DNA of 64,000 nt from Burkholderia sp. Bp8963 (GTDB lineage Bacteria > Pseudomonadota > Gammaproteobacteria > Burkholderiales > Burkholderiaceae), in NCBI RefSeq assembly GCF_003854275.1, contig NZ_QTQP01000002.1, forward strand, positions 248,001-312,000, read 5' to 3'. This document shows, piece by piece, positions 18,031-25,599 of this stretch (within the stretch, counting starts at the first letter, position 1; every line of letters begins with the position of its first letter). The position numbers and the translations under genes are program-made. Under the pieces are notes generated by a model. The model did no database searches. It was not told the DNA's origin and saw only the letters and a list, made by a program, of their open reading frames with translations.

Positions 18031-18467
18031 GCTTCGCTCGTGCTCGCCGGCCCGGACGTTCCCTGATGGCTGAACGAAAGCGATGCCGCCTGATGGCTGT
18101 TGAGCCAGTCTGTGTGGCCGCTCGCGTCGGTCGCGCCTTGGATCGTCTTTCCATCCGCTGACGTGATGGTGTAGAGGTGGTTCGCAAGCGGGGCGCGCGT
18201 ATTGTCGTCTACGAGCTTAAAGCGTCCGCGATATGCGCCGTCGTCTTGCGCGAGATTCTGAGCGACTACGCTTTTGCCCGCACCGACCGACCCGCCTACT
18301 CCGGACGTTGGCTCTACCGTCGCCATGCCTTGCGATGCGATCAGCGTCGCGCCGCAGGCCGTCTTGTCGCTTTCGGTCGCTACGGCTCGGCCGCCGAACG
18401 TCATGCTGCGAACCCGGACGCCAACGATCGGATAAACGCCGCCACATTTCGGGCACGACACCGTCAC
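18027..18467 (-). CDS. N-terminally truncated PAAR protein, type VI spike adaptor
   Basis: A 146-residue protein beginning at GTG 18467. Residues 1-48 match the second half of a PAAR domain: TVSCPKCGGVYPIV and then KTACGATLIASQG. The usual first half (a GDPTxxGG-type segment) is missing; upstream codons, open back to a TGA about 100 bases away, show no PAAR similarity and no better start. Residues about 75-135 (FKLVDDNTRAPLANHLYTIT; DGKTIQGATDASGHTDW) form the beta-rich extension common in Burkholderia PAAR proteins that carry effectors. It heads the cassette with the nuclease and immunity genes. It may be a decayed adaptor or a recombined cargo end. Confidence 0.65.
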   Translation of the reverse strand: MTVSCPKCGGVYPIVGVRVRSMTFGGRAVATESDKTACGATLIASQGMATVEPTSGVGGSVGAGKSVVAQNLAQDDGAYRGRFKLVDDNTRAPLANHLYTITSADGKTIQGATDASGHTDWLNSHQAASLSFSHQGTSGPASTSEA

Positions 18468-18554
18468 CGGGCGAACAAGGCTCCGCGTGCGCGTTGGCGC
18501 GAGGCGCGGGCGATCTTTCGCGCCGCCCGTACCAGTCCGGGGGCGTCCGATACC

Positions 18555-18680
18555 CGCGCAAGGTCAAGCGCGGTGCTGGCGTAGCGGCCCCGGCACCCAA
18601 TTTCTCGGCGCAATACGCCAGGAACCCTCGAAACCCGCTCCAGCCCATAGCGGTGCGGGTCTTTTGTTTTCCGCCACACG
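18555..18680. repeat. Degenerate copy of a tRNA 3' end plus terminator at the island's right side
   Basis: The stretch near 18584-18675 contains GGCCCCGGCACCCAATT and later AAACCCGC...GCGGGTCTTTTGTTTTCCG. It resembles the 3' end of a tRNA followed by its terminator, such as the tRNA-Leu end and hairpin at 15735-15820. It could be a decayed attachment-site duplication. The match is imperfect. Confidence 0.4.
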
Positions 18681-18744
18681 CGCCGCAACACGCGGCCCCG
18701 CCCGGCTGTCCAAGCATTAGAAGGACGCAGCAAGGAGGCGGCCT

Positions 18745-18912
18745 ATGTCCATGCGCGCAATTTCACGGCCAATCTGCGGCGCCGTGCTTGCCGCGGTTCT
18801 GTTGCTCATGCTCGGCGGATGCGACGCGCTGAGCGAGCCGCCCGTGCCCGACTGGCCGGGACCGCATGCGCCCTATCCGTTCCCGGACAACATCCCGCAT
18901 CGCACCGAATGA
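18745..18912 (+). CDS. Small lipoprotein of unknown function
   Basis: A 55-residue predicted lipoprotein, too short for most gene finders. The N-terminus MSMRAISRPICGAVLAAVLL is followed by the lipobox LMLGGC with Cys26 as the lipid-modified residue. The mature part, about 30 residues, is rich in Pro and ends in DNIPHRTE. A strong ribosome-binding site AAGGAGG (18732-18738) lies 6 bases before the ATG, and codon use is Burkholderia-like. It resembles short proline-rich lipoproteins of unknown role. It sits just outside the accessory island and converges with the LysR gene, 9 bases apart. Confidence 0.72.
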   Translation: MSMRAISRPICGAVLAAVLLLMLGGCDALSEPPVPDWPGPHAPYPFPDNIPHRTE

Positions 18913-18921
18913 GCGCGCCGC

Positions 18922-19842
18922 TCAGCCGTCGCCCCCGCTCTCCCGCAACGCCCCGCCCATCAGCTCTTCGAACCACTCAATGAACGCATTGAGCCGCCGC
19001 GAACGGTGCCGGCGGTGCGGATACACGGCCGACACGTCCATCGGCGCGGCCCGGTAGCCGGGCATCACCTCGACGAGCGCACCGCTGTCGAGCAGGTGTT
19101 CGACATCGAAGCGGGGAATCTGGATCAGCCCCATCCCAGCGAGACAGCTCGCGATATAGGTTTCGGCATTGTTGACGATCACTCGGCTCGGCAGCGCCAG
19201 CGCTTGCCGCGCGCCATCGGTGCAGATCTCCCACGGCAGCTCGCGGCCGCTCGCCGGCGATACGTAGCCGACCGCCCAATGTCCATGTGCAAGCGCATCC
19301 GGATGCGTCGGCACACCGTGTTCGCGCAGGTAGTCGGGGCTCGCGCAATTGACCAGCACGAACCGGCCGAGCGGCCGCGCGACGAGGCTGCTGTCCGCGA
19401 GCCAGCCGACGCGGATCGCGCAGTCGACGCCCTCCTGCACGAGATCGATCGAGCGGTCGGTCGAGCCGAGCGACAGCTGCAGCTTCGGGTAGCGGCGAAA
19501 CAGCGACGGCAGCGCGGGAGCGATCACGCGCCGCGCGATGCGGCTCGGCACGTCGACGTTGAGCCGCCCGATCACGTCCCGGTCGCGGCCGCGGAACAGT
19601 CGGTCGAGCTCGTCCGCCTCCGCGAGCAGGCGCCGGCCTCGTTCGAGCAGCAGCGCGCCGTCGGCCGTCAGCTGCACCTGCCGCGTCGTGCGATGCAACA
19701 GGCGCGTGCCGACGCCCGTCTCGAGCTGCTGGACGGCCGCCGACACGGTCGCGCGCGGCACGTCGAGCGCATGCGCGGCCTTGATGAAGCTGCCCATCTC
19801 GGCAACCTGCAGGAAGATTCTGACCTGGTCCAGCTTGTCCAT
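18922..19842 (-). CDS. LysR-family transcriptional regulator
   Basis: A 306-residue LysR regulator. The N-terminal helix-turn-helix (DKLDQVRIFLQVAEMGSFIK; ALDVPRATVSAAVQQLE) is followed by an effector domain with VPSRIARRVIAPALPSLFRR and CAIRVGWLADSSLVARPLG. The latter is typical of the DhcR/CrgA-like subgroup that controls neighbouring oxidoreductases. The ATG at 19842 starts the conserved MDKLDQV; upstream frame residues are not conserved. An SDR oxidoreductase gene lies 208 bases upstream on the same strand and could be a target, but this is only inference. Confidence 0.88.
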   Translation of the reverse strand: MDKLDQVRIFLQVAEMGSFIKAAHALDVPRATVSAAVQQLETGVGTRLLHRTTRQVQLTADGALLLERGRRLLAEADELDRLFRGRDRDVIGRLNVDVPSRIARRVIAPALPSLFRRYPKLQLSLGSTDRSIDLVQEGVDCAIRVGWLADSSLVARPLGRFVLVNCASPDYLREHGVPTHPDALAHGHWAVGYVSPASGRELPWEICTDGARQALALPSRVIVNNAETYIASCLAGMGLIQIPRFDVEHLLDSGALVEVMPGYRAAPMDVSAVYPHRRHRSRRLNAFIEWFEELMGGALRESGGDG

Positions 19843-19980
19843 CGGCAAGGAGGTGGGTTCGTTCGGGCAATCGGGCGCCGCAACACGCGACGCAATCGCC
19901 CGGCAGCGGACATGAAAAAGGCGCGCGGCCTTCACGCCCGCGCGCCCGTCCATTGTCCACGCAAACCGGCCATTGCAGTG

Positions 19981-20013
<33 letters not shown>

Positions 20014-20050
20014 CCCGCGCCGCGCCCGGACCGGTCGCTTACTTGGCCGC

Positions 20051-20824
20051 TTACTTGGTCGTATAACCGCCGTTGATCAGGATCGTCTGGCCCGTGATCC
20101 ACCAGCCGTCGGTCACGAGGTGGCGGATGAACGGCACGACGTCCTCGATGTCGGTCAGGCCCGTCTTGCTGAACGGCGACAGCGCGGCCGCGGTCTTGTG
20201 GTACGCGACCGCGTCGGCGCCTTCGGCCGAATAGAAGAAGGGCGTATCCATCGGGCCCGGCCCGACGGCCGTCACCGAGATCCCGCGCGCGCCGTACTCC
20301 TTCGCGGCCGCGCGCGTGAAGTGCTCGACCGGCGCCTTCGACCCTTCGTAGGCCGCATAGAACGGCGTGAATGCGCCGAGCAGCGACGTCACGAGCGTGA
20401 CGAGCTTGCCGTGATCCTCGAGATGCCGCCCCGCCTCCTTGATGAAGAAAAACGCCGACTTGCTGTTGACCGCGAACATGTCGTCGTACTCGGCCTCGCT
20501 GATCTCGGTGATCGGCTTCTTCAGCACCTTGCCGACCGTGTTGATCGCGATGTCGATCTTGCCGAAGCGCTGCTTCGCCGCATCGAACAGCTGCTCGACC
20601 GCACCGGCCGTCGTCAGGTCGGCCTGGAACGTCGCGGCGTCCGCGCCCGCCGCACGCACCGCGGCGGCCGTCTCCTCGGCCTGCGGCTGCGACGCCGCGC
20701 TGTTGTAGTGAATCGCCACCGCCTTCGCGCCGTGGCTCGCCAGGTCCTTCGCGATCAATCCGCCGAGGTTCTTTGCGCCGCCTGCGATCAGGACGACCTT
20801 GTCTGCGAGCGTGTGAGTGGCCAC
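20051..20824 (-). CDS. Short-chain dehydrogenase/reductase
   Basis: A 257-residue SDR oxidoreductase with a Rossmann fold. The cofactor motif reads VVLIAGGAKNLGGLIA (residues about 10-25), a variant of TGxxxGxG. Other landmarks are NTVGK in place of NNAG, the catalytic Ser in TLVTSLLG and the YEGSK catalytic Tyr/Lys pair. INGGYTTK ends the protein. The HYNSA segment after strand 2 suggests preference for NADP(H), but this is not certain. The substrate is unknown. Between this gene and the downstream LysR gene lies a heptamer repeat. Confidence 0.88.
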   Translation of the reverse strand: MATHTLADKVVLIAGGAKNLGGLIAKDLASHGAKAVAIHYNSAASQPQAEETAAAVRAAGADAATFQADLTTAGAVEQLFDAAKQRFGKIDIAINTVGKVLKKPITEISEAEYDDMFAVNSKSAFFFIKEAGRHLEDHGKLVTLVTSLLGAFTPFYAAYEGSKAPVEHFTRAAAKEYGARGISVTAVGPGPMDTPFFYSAEGADAVAYHKTAAALSPFSKTGLTDIEDVVPFIRHLVTDGWWITGQTILINGGYTTK

Positions 20825-21047
20825 GGTTGACTCCTATCTCGTTGAACGAAATCCCGAGTGTAGGCACGTGTGCGGCGCCAGTCAGCCGGTCGCGGCTGGA
20901 TGGATTATCCAGAAAATCGAGCCAATCCGGCGGGCGGGTCGCCCAACATCACGCCCGACACAACGCCAGTACGCCATCACGAACTGCTCCCGGATCGCGG
21001 GCCCGGTCGAGCTGCCGCGCCGGGCGACGTACCACGGCGCAGCCGGC

Positions 21048-21548
21048 TCAGCCTGCGTGCCGTTGCGCGTCGATCTTGCCGAGCAGCCACTGCATCCCGG
21101 CCAGATGCTGCTGGTCGTGGCTGCACAGGTAGTGGACGAGCCCGCGCACGGTCAGCGCACCGTAGCCGTCGAATTCGCCGGTGCGCGCGAGCTGGTCGGG
21201 CGTGAGGCGCGACACGAGGTCGAGCGTCTGGCGCCGCGCGTCGCGAAATGCGGCGAGCACGTCGTGCGCAGACGCGTGCTCGTAGCGCCGCTCGATCGCG
21301 AGCGCATCGCCGTCGATCGATACGAGCAGCGGATGCGCCTCATCGAGCATCCGGCGCAGCCGCACGTGATACCCGTCGATCTCGATATCGCGCACGTGGC
21401 AGAGCTGCCCGATCGGCGAATACCGTTCGCTCGGGATCCCCTCCCAGTCGTCGGGCGTCCAGCGCGCATACCCGTCGGGCACCGCCGCGAAATGCGCTTC
21501 GAGCAGGCGGGGAAAATCGGCAAGCGCGTCGAGGGTCGTCGGGTTCAT
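21048..21548 (-). CDS. DinB-family protein
   Basis: A 166-residue DinB/YfiT-like four-helix bundle protein. Metal-binding His residues of the family are visible in PIGQLCHVRDIEIDGYHVRL and, near the end, HYLCSHDQQHLAGMQWLL. Members include thiol transferases and damage-induced proteins, but the activity of this one is not known. It has no signal peptide. The gap to the SDR gene (20825-21047) is short of any recognisable gene. Confidence 0.85.
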   Translation of the reverse strand: MNPTTLDALADFPRLLEAHFAAVPDGYARWTPDDWEGIPSERYSPIGQLCHVRDIEIDGYHVRLRRMLDEAHPLLVSIDGDALAIERRYEHASAHDVLAAFRDARRQTLDLVSRLTPDQLARTGEFDGYGALTVRGLVHYLCSHDQQHLAGMQWLLGKIDAQRHAG

Positions 21549-21638
21549 GCGGGGGCCTCCCTGTCGGATCGGTGGGAAACGGATGGGTGAGACACGGGGA
21601 TGAGCGAAACGCGTGGCAGCGGCGCGCGGCCGCCGCGA

Positions 21639-22013
21639 TCACTTCACGCTGAACCGGTACGCGCCCTGGGTGCGGTGGCCATCGGTCGCGACGGCCACCC
21701 ATTTCACCGTATAGGTGCTCGTGCCGACTGCGGACAGCGGCACCGTCATCCGCTTGCGGTTCGCGGCGTCGACGCTCGCCTTGCCGTCCGACACACTCTT
21801 GCCCGCGCCGTCGACGACGACGATCGAGCTGAACGCGGGCTCGAGCATCTCGGTGAAGTCGATCGTGACGGCAGACGGTGCGGCGCTCAGCGCCGCGTTC
21901 GCGGCCGGGTCGGTTTTCTCGGGCCGCGCATGCGCGAATGCGGCCGATGAAACGGTCGCGGCGAGCACGACGGCGGCAGCCTTGCGGCTGAGCGAGAGCA
22001 GATCGAAAGTCAT
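21639..22013 (-). CDS. CopC-domain periplasmic copper-binding protein
   Basis: A 124-residue CopC/YobA-type protein. Residues 1-27 are a signal peptide ending AAFAH. The mature protein starts HARPEKTDPAANA, where the N-terminal His is a usual copper ligand. TIDFTEMLEPAFSSIVV and YTVKWVAVATDGHRTQGAYR (second conserved His) complete the cupredoxin-like fold. The ATG at 22013 is chosen because it starts a good signal peptide. No copD gene is adjacent. It probably binds or carries copper in the periplasm. Confidence 0.85.
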   Translation of the reverse strand: MTFDLLSLSRKAAAVVLAATVSSAAFAHARPEKTDPAANAALSAAPSAVTIDFTEMLEPAFSSIVVVDGAGKSVSDGKASVDAANRKRMTVPLSAVGTSTYTVKWVAVATDGHRTQGAYRFSVK

Positions 22014-22138
22014 GGCGGATCCGTGAAGAAAATGACCGGGCGGCGCACGAAGCATGCCGCCCGAAACGTTCCGGCAGCTTACCAGCCGCGCGCGCGTCGT
22101 GCCGCCGACCGCGTGCCGCTTGATAGAATGCACGCGCT

Positions 22139-22855
22139 ATGGATCTCGAACGCATTCTCTTCACCCAGGGCTTCGGCTCGCGCCGCCAGTGCCGCGCGCT
22201 GATCGAGGCCGCGCGCGTCGCGGTCGCCGGCGCATGCTGCACCGACCCCGATGCCGACTTCGACACCGACGGGCTCGTGTTCTCGGTCGACGACACCGCG
22301 TGGCCGTTCCATGCGCACGCGTATCTCGCGCTCAACAAGCCGGCCGGCTACGAGTGCTCGCGCGATCCGCAGCATCACGCGAGCGTGTTCAGCCTGCTGC
22401 CGGCGCCGCTCGCCGCCCGCGGCGTGCAGTGCGTCGGCCGCCTCGACCAGGACACGACGGGCCTGCTGCTGCTGTCCGACGATGGCCAGTTCGTCCACGC
22501 TTACACGTCGCCGAAGCGCAAGGTGCCGAAGACCTACGTCGCGACCGTGCGCCACCCGCTCGACGACGCACAGCTGCACGCCCTGCGCGCGGGCGTACAG
22601 CTTCACGGCGAGCCGAAACCGATCGCCGCGGTGGCCGCCGATGCGCGCGACACGCACCTGCTCGCGCTGACCGTGCTCGAAGGCAAATATCACCAAGTGA
22701 AACGAATGGTCGCGGCCGCGAGCAATCGCGTCGAGGCGCTGCACCGCGAAAGCATCGGCGGCTTCACGCTGCCGGCTGACCTCGAACCGGGCGCATGGCG
22801 CTGGCTGAGCGAGGCCGACCTCGCGTCGCTGCGCGACCCCGCCCGAACCCGCTAA
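22139..22855 (+). CDS. rsuA: 16S rRNA pseudouridine synthase, RsuA family
   Basis: A 238-residue RsuA/RluB-family pseudouridine synthase. An S4-like domain covers residues 1-50 (DLERILFTQGFGSRRQCRAL). The catalytic motif GRLDQDTTGLLLLSDDGQ carries the active Asp, and GKYHQVKRM is the second conserved motif. LNKPAGYECSRDPQ is typical of the RsuA branch, which modifies U516 of 16S rRNA. A TAGAAT at 22124-22129 may be a promoter -10 box very near the start. RsuA is favoured over RluE or RluB by the S4 domain and short length. Confidence 0.87.
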   Translation: MDLERILFTQGFGSRRQCRALIEAARVAVAGACCTDPDADFDTDGLVFSVDDTAWPFHAHAYLALNKPAGYECSRDPQHHASVFSLLPAPLAARGVQCVGRLDQDTTGLLLLSDDGQFVHAYTSPKRKVPKTYVATVRHPLDDAQLHALRAGVQLHGEPKPIAAVAADARDTHLLALTVLEGKYHQVKRMVAAASNRVEALHRESIGGFTLPADLEPGAWRWLSEADLASLRDPARTR

Positions 22856-22961
22856 GGGAAAATCCGCACGACCGTTCGGCAACCGACGGCGGCTCGGCGG
22901 CCCGATCCCCCGCTATACTCGAATTACAAGCTGTTACGAGCAGCGATGCTGGGGAGACATC

Positions 22962-23150
22962 ATGCATACGACCAATTCGATCGACATGTCATACGTGATG
23001 CTCGCGTTCGCGGTGGTCGGCACGCTCGCGATCGGCGGGCTGCTGGCCTTCATGCGCGCGAAGCACAAATACCATCCGAACCTGATTGGCGCGCTGATCG
23101 GCGCGCTGCTGTGCTTCCTGCTGATCGAGGCGTTACCGGCGCTGACCTGA
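22962..23150 (+). CDS. Small inner-membrane protein of unknown function
   Basis: A 62-residue hydrophobic protein with two predicted membrane helices: residues 10-31 (YVMLAFAVVGTLAIGGLLAF) and 41-60 (LIGALIGALLCFLLIEALPA). They are joined by a basic loop, MRAKHKYHPN. GGGGAGA lies 7 bases upstream of the ATG, and TATACT at 22914-22919 may be its -10 box. I do not recognise the family. Its last 18 bases overlap the 3' end of the convergent epimerase-like gene. Confidence 0.65.
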   Translation: MHTTNSIDMSYVMLAFAVVGTLAIGGLLAFMRAKHKYHPNLIGALIGALLCFLLIEALPALT

Positions 23151-24170
23151 TGCATGGCCGGCCCCGAGCGTTTGAAGGAATTCGTCTACGGTCGGATAGC
23201 GCAACGTCACGCACAATTCGCGCTTCAGGCGTGCATTGGACAGCCGCCGCGACTCGCGCATGAACGACAGCAGCGTCGGTTCGAGCAGGCGCTCGGCGTC
23301 GGCACGGCTCACGCGCGGCGGCGGCGGCAGGCCGAACGCGTGCGCGACCCGGTCGAAATACTCCCCCATCCGCAGTTCGCTGTCGTCCGACGCGTGCACC
23401 GCGCGCGACGGCCTGCCGCGCACTGCCGCGCGCCGCAGGATCGCCGCGAGATCGTCCGCGTGGATGTGGTTCGTATAGACGTCGTCGGCCGGTTCGAGCG
23501 CCGGCGTGCCGCGTTCGAGGCGCGCGAGCGGCAGCCGGTTCGCCGCATAGATGCCGGGGATCCGGACGATCCGCGCGGACAGCACGCTGCGCACGGTCGC
23601 GGCGCGCAGCTGGCGCTCCGCCGATACGCGGCGCACCGCGCGCGGGTTCGCGGGTCGCAGCGGGTGCGTCTCGTCGATGCGCGCGCCACCGCAGTCGCCG
23701 TAAACGCCTGTCGTACTGGCGTAGACGAGCCGCGGCGCGCGAAGGCCGTCGGGTACAATACGCGCTGCCCGGACGGGCGCGCCGGCCGGCCTGGCCGCCG
23801 CGCGCGCACTGCGCAGCCTGCCGTACGCCGGCGCCGGCTGAAACGACGTCCGCCGTGCGGGCGCGGTCAGCGCCGCGACGAGCGCACGCGTGCGCCGATC
23901 CTCGCTGCCGTCGGACTGCGGCGGCGCGAGATGCAGGATCGTGCGGGCAAGGCCCGCAATGCGCGCGAGCGTGTGCGGGCGGTCGAGGTCGCCGACGATC
24001 GGCGTCGCGCCCGCGGCGCGCAGTTCGTCACGCCGGGCCGGATGGCTCGTCAGCGCGACGATCCGCAGGTCGCCGCGCCGCGCGCGCCATTGCGCGATGC
24101 AGCGCAGGCCGACGTCGCCGCAGCCGACGATCAGCACGCGCGGCCGGCGCAGGATTCGTGTCGCGATCAT
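23133..24170 (-). CDS. NAD(P)-binding epimerase/dehydratase-like protein
   Basis: A 345-residue extended SDR-like protein. The Rossmann motif is VLIVGCGDVGLRCIAQWRAR near residue 10. LVYASTTGVYGDCGG is the family's Ser/Thr...Tyr region, but the usual YxxxK is not clear, so the activity is uncertain. RIPGIYAANRLPLARLERGT and YTNHIHADDLAAI are typical of the YeeZ-type nucleoside-diphosphate-sugar epimerase family (COG0451). The ATG at 24170 starts MIATRIL. The segment around residues 100-145 is Arg/Ala-rich and looks like an insertion relative to YeeZ. It converges on the small membrane protein gene. Confidence 0.78.
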   Translation of the reverse strand: MIATRILRRPRVLIVGCGDVGLRCIAQWRARRGDLRIVALTSHPARRDELRAAGATPIVGDLDRPHTLARIAGLARTILHLAPPQSDGSEDRRTRALVAALTAPARRTSFQPAPAYGRLRSARAAARPAGAPVRAARIVPDGLRAPRLVYASTTGVYGDCGGARIDETHPLRPANPRAVRRVSAERQLRAATVRSVLSARIVRIPGIYAANRLPLARLERGTPALEPADDVYTNHIHADDLAAILRRAAVRGRPSRAVHASDDSELRMGEYFDRVAHAFGLPPPPRVSRADAERLLEPTLLSFMRESRRLSNARLKRELCVTLRYPTVDEFLQTLGAGHASGQRR

Positions 24171-24274
24171 GATGTTTGCGAGATCAGTAGCCACCGTTGC
24201 GCAACGCGCAACGGGTTGCATTGTAGCTGCCGTGTGCAACCTGCACGGTCCCACATTTTGTTCTAGTTGGTTCT

Positions 24275-25306
24275 ATGGCATTCAACGTCACTCTCAAGCA
24301 AAGCGGCCGGCAGTTCCAGGTCGAGTCGGACGAAACCGTGCTGGCAGCCGCGCTGCGCCAGAACGTCCACCTGCCGTACGGCTGCAAGAACGGCGCATGC
24401 GGCTCCTGCAAGGGCCAGATCGTGTCGGGCCAGATCGAACAAGGCCCGCATGCCGCGTCGGCACTGTCCAACGACGAACGCACCCGCGGCCTCGCGCTGC
24501 TGTGCTGCTCGAAGGCGCAATGCGATCTCGAGATCGACGTGCGCGAGATCGCCGGCGTCGACGGCGTGCAGGTCAAGAAGCTGCCGTGCCGCATCGCCGC
24601 GCTCGAACGCAAGGTCGACGACGTGATGGTGCTGAAACTGCAGTTGCCCGCGAATGAGCGCCTGCAGTACCTCGCCGGCCAGTACCTCGAATTCATCCTG
24701 AAGGACGGCTCGCGCCGCAGCTATTCGATGGCGAATGCGCCGCACGAGGAAGGCCCCGTCGAACTGCACATCCGCCACATGCCGGGCGGCAAGTTCACCG
24801 ACCACGTGTTCGGCGCGATGAAGGAGCGCGACATCCTGCGCTTCGAAGGCCCGCTCGGCACGTTCTTCCTGCGCGAGGACTCCGACAAGCCGATCGTGCT
24901 GCTCGCGTCGGGCACCGGCTTCGCGCCGATCAAGGCGATCATCGAGCACGTGAAGCATTCCGGCATCACGCGGCCGATGACGCTCTATTGGGGCGCGCGC
25001 CGCAAGAAGGACATCTACCTCGGCGAACTCGCGGAGCAATGGGCGAGCGAGATCCCGAACTTCAGGTTCGTGCCGGTGCTGTCGGAGCCGGACGATGCCG
25101 ACGCGTGGACGGGCCGCACCGGCTTCGTCCATCGCGCAGTGATCGAGGACCTGCCCGACTTGTCCGCCTACCAGGTCTATGCGTGCGGCGCGCCGGTGAT
25201 GGTCGAGTCCGCGCAACGCGACTTCACGCAGCATCACGGCCTGCCCGCGGACGAGTTCTACGCGGACTCGTTCACGAGCGCCGCCGATCTCGCGCATCCG
25301 GTCTGA
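24275..25306 (+). CDS. 2Fe-2S ferredoxin-NAD(P)H reductase (CDP-6-deoxyglucoseen reductase-like)
   Basis: A 343-residue electron-transfer protein. Residues 1-90 are a plant-type 2Fe-2S domain, with [12 protein letters not shown] holding the Cys-x4-Cys-x2-Cys and the fourth Cys in LLCCSKAQ. Residues 100-200 are an FAD domain with RSYSMANAP. Residues 205-335 are an NAD domain with [17 protein letters not shown] and [16 protein letters not shown]. The same layout occurs in AscD (E3), in NAD(P)H:flavin reductases and in oxygenase reductases. No deoxysugar or oxygenase gene is nearby, so the partner is unknown; Burkholderia genomes are often annotated with the AscD name here. Confidence 0.85.
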   Translation: MAFNVTLKQSGRQFQVESDETVLAAALRQNVHLPYGCKNGACGSCKGQIVSGQIEQGPHAASALSNDERTRGLALLCCSKAQCDLEIDVREIAGVDGVQVKKLPCRIAALERKVDDVMVLKLQLPANERLQYLAGQYLEFILKDGSRRSYSMANAPHEEGPVELHIRHMPGGKFTDHVFGAMKERDILRFEGPLGTFFLREDSDKPIVLLASGTGFAPIKAIIEHVKHSGITRPMTLYWGARRKKDIYLGELAEQWASEIPNFRFVPVLSEPDDADAWTGRTGFVHRAVIEDLPDLSAYQVYACGAPVMVESAQRDFTQHHGLPADEFYADSFTSAADLAHPV

Positions 25307-25365
25307 GCCCGGCCGGCTCCCGCGCCCCGCGGGGCCGCCGCGACACATTTGTTGCATCGCGGCGG

Positions 25366-25402
25366 TTTACAGTGGGACGCGGGATGCCGTATGCTTGCGC
25401 AC
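25366..25402 (+). promoter_or_regulatory. Promoter of the argD leader
   Basis: TTTACA (25366-25371) and TATGCT (25390-25395) are separated by 18 bases and resemble sigma-70 boxes. The expected start site is at about 25401-25403, on or next to the ATG of the leader peptide. Confidence 0.6.
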
Positions 25403-25486
25403 ATGAACCGCTTCCTGTCCGCTCTCCGACGTCGCCGCTCGCCGCTCCTCCCGGATGCCGCCGGCTCGTCACGGACTCGCGCGTAA
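25403..25486 (+). CDS. Candidate arginine-rich leader peptide of argD
   Basis: A 27-codon open frame, [20 protein letters not shown] then GSSRTRA. Seven codons are Arg, including four in a row at codons 9-12 (CGA CGT CGC CGC, 25427-25438). It begins where transcription from the promoter above should begin, so it may be translated without a leader. It is followed by a terminator hairpin before argD, and part of it (25453-25466) can pair with that hairpin's 5' arm. I infer a leader peptide that senses charged tRNA-Arg. Arg codons are common in GC-rich DNA, so translation is not proven. Confidence 0.5.
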   Translation: MNRFLSALRRRRSPLLPDAAGSSRTRA

Positions 25487-25559
25487 CCCCCGCCCCGCTT
25501 CACCGGTTACGCACAAGCTGTTCGAACCACCCAGCCACGGCATCCACCGTGGCTTTTTT
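25453..25559 (+). promoter_or_regulatory. Candidate transcription attenuator before argD
   Basis: Terminator: AGCCACGG (25533-25540), loop CATCCA, CCGTGGCT (25547-25554), then a T-run to 25559. Possible antiterminator: GGATGCCG (25453-25460) pairs with CGGCATCC (25538-25545), and GGCT (25463-25466) with AGCC (25533-25536), covering the whole terminator 5' arm. A further hairpin, GCGTAACC (25481-25488) with GGTTACGC (25505-25512), overlaps the leader stop codon. argD starts 41 bases after the T-run. Confidence 0.55.
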
Positions 25560-25599
25560 ATTGTCTTTTTCCTTTGACCGTCCGCTGGAGTCTGCCGTC

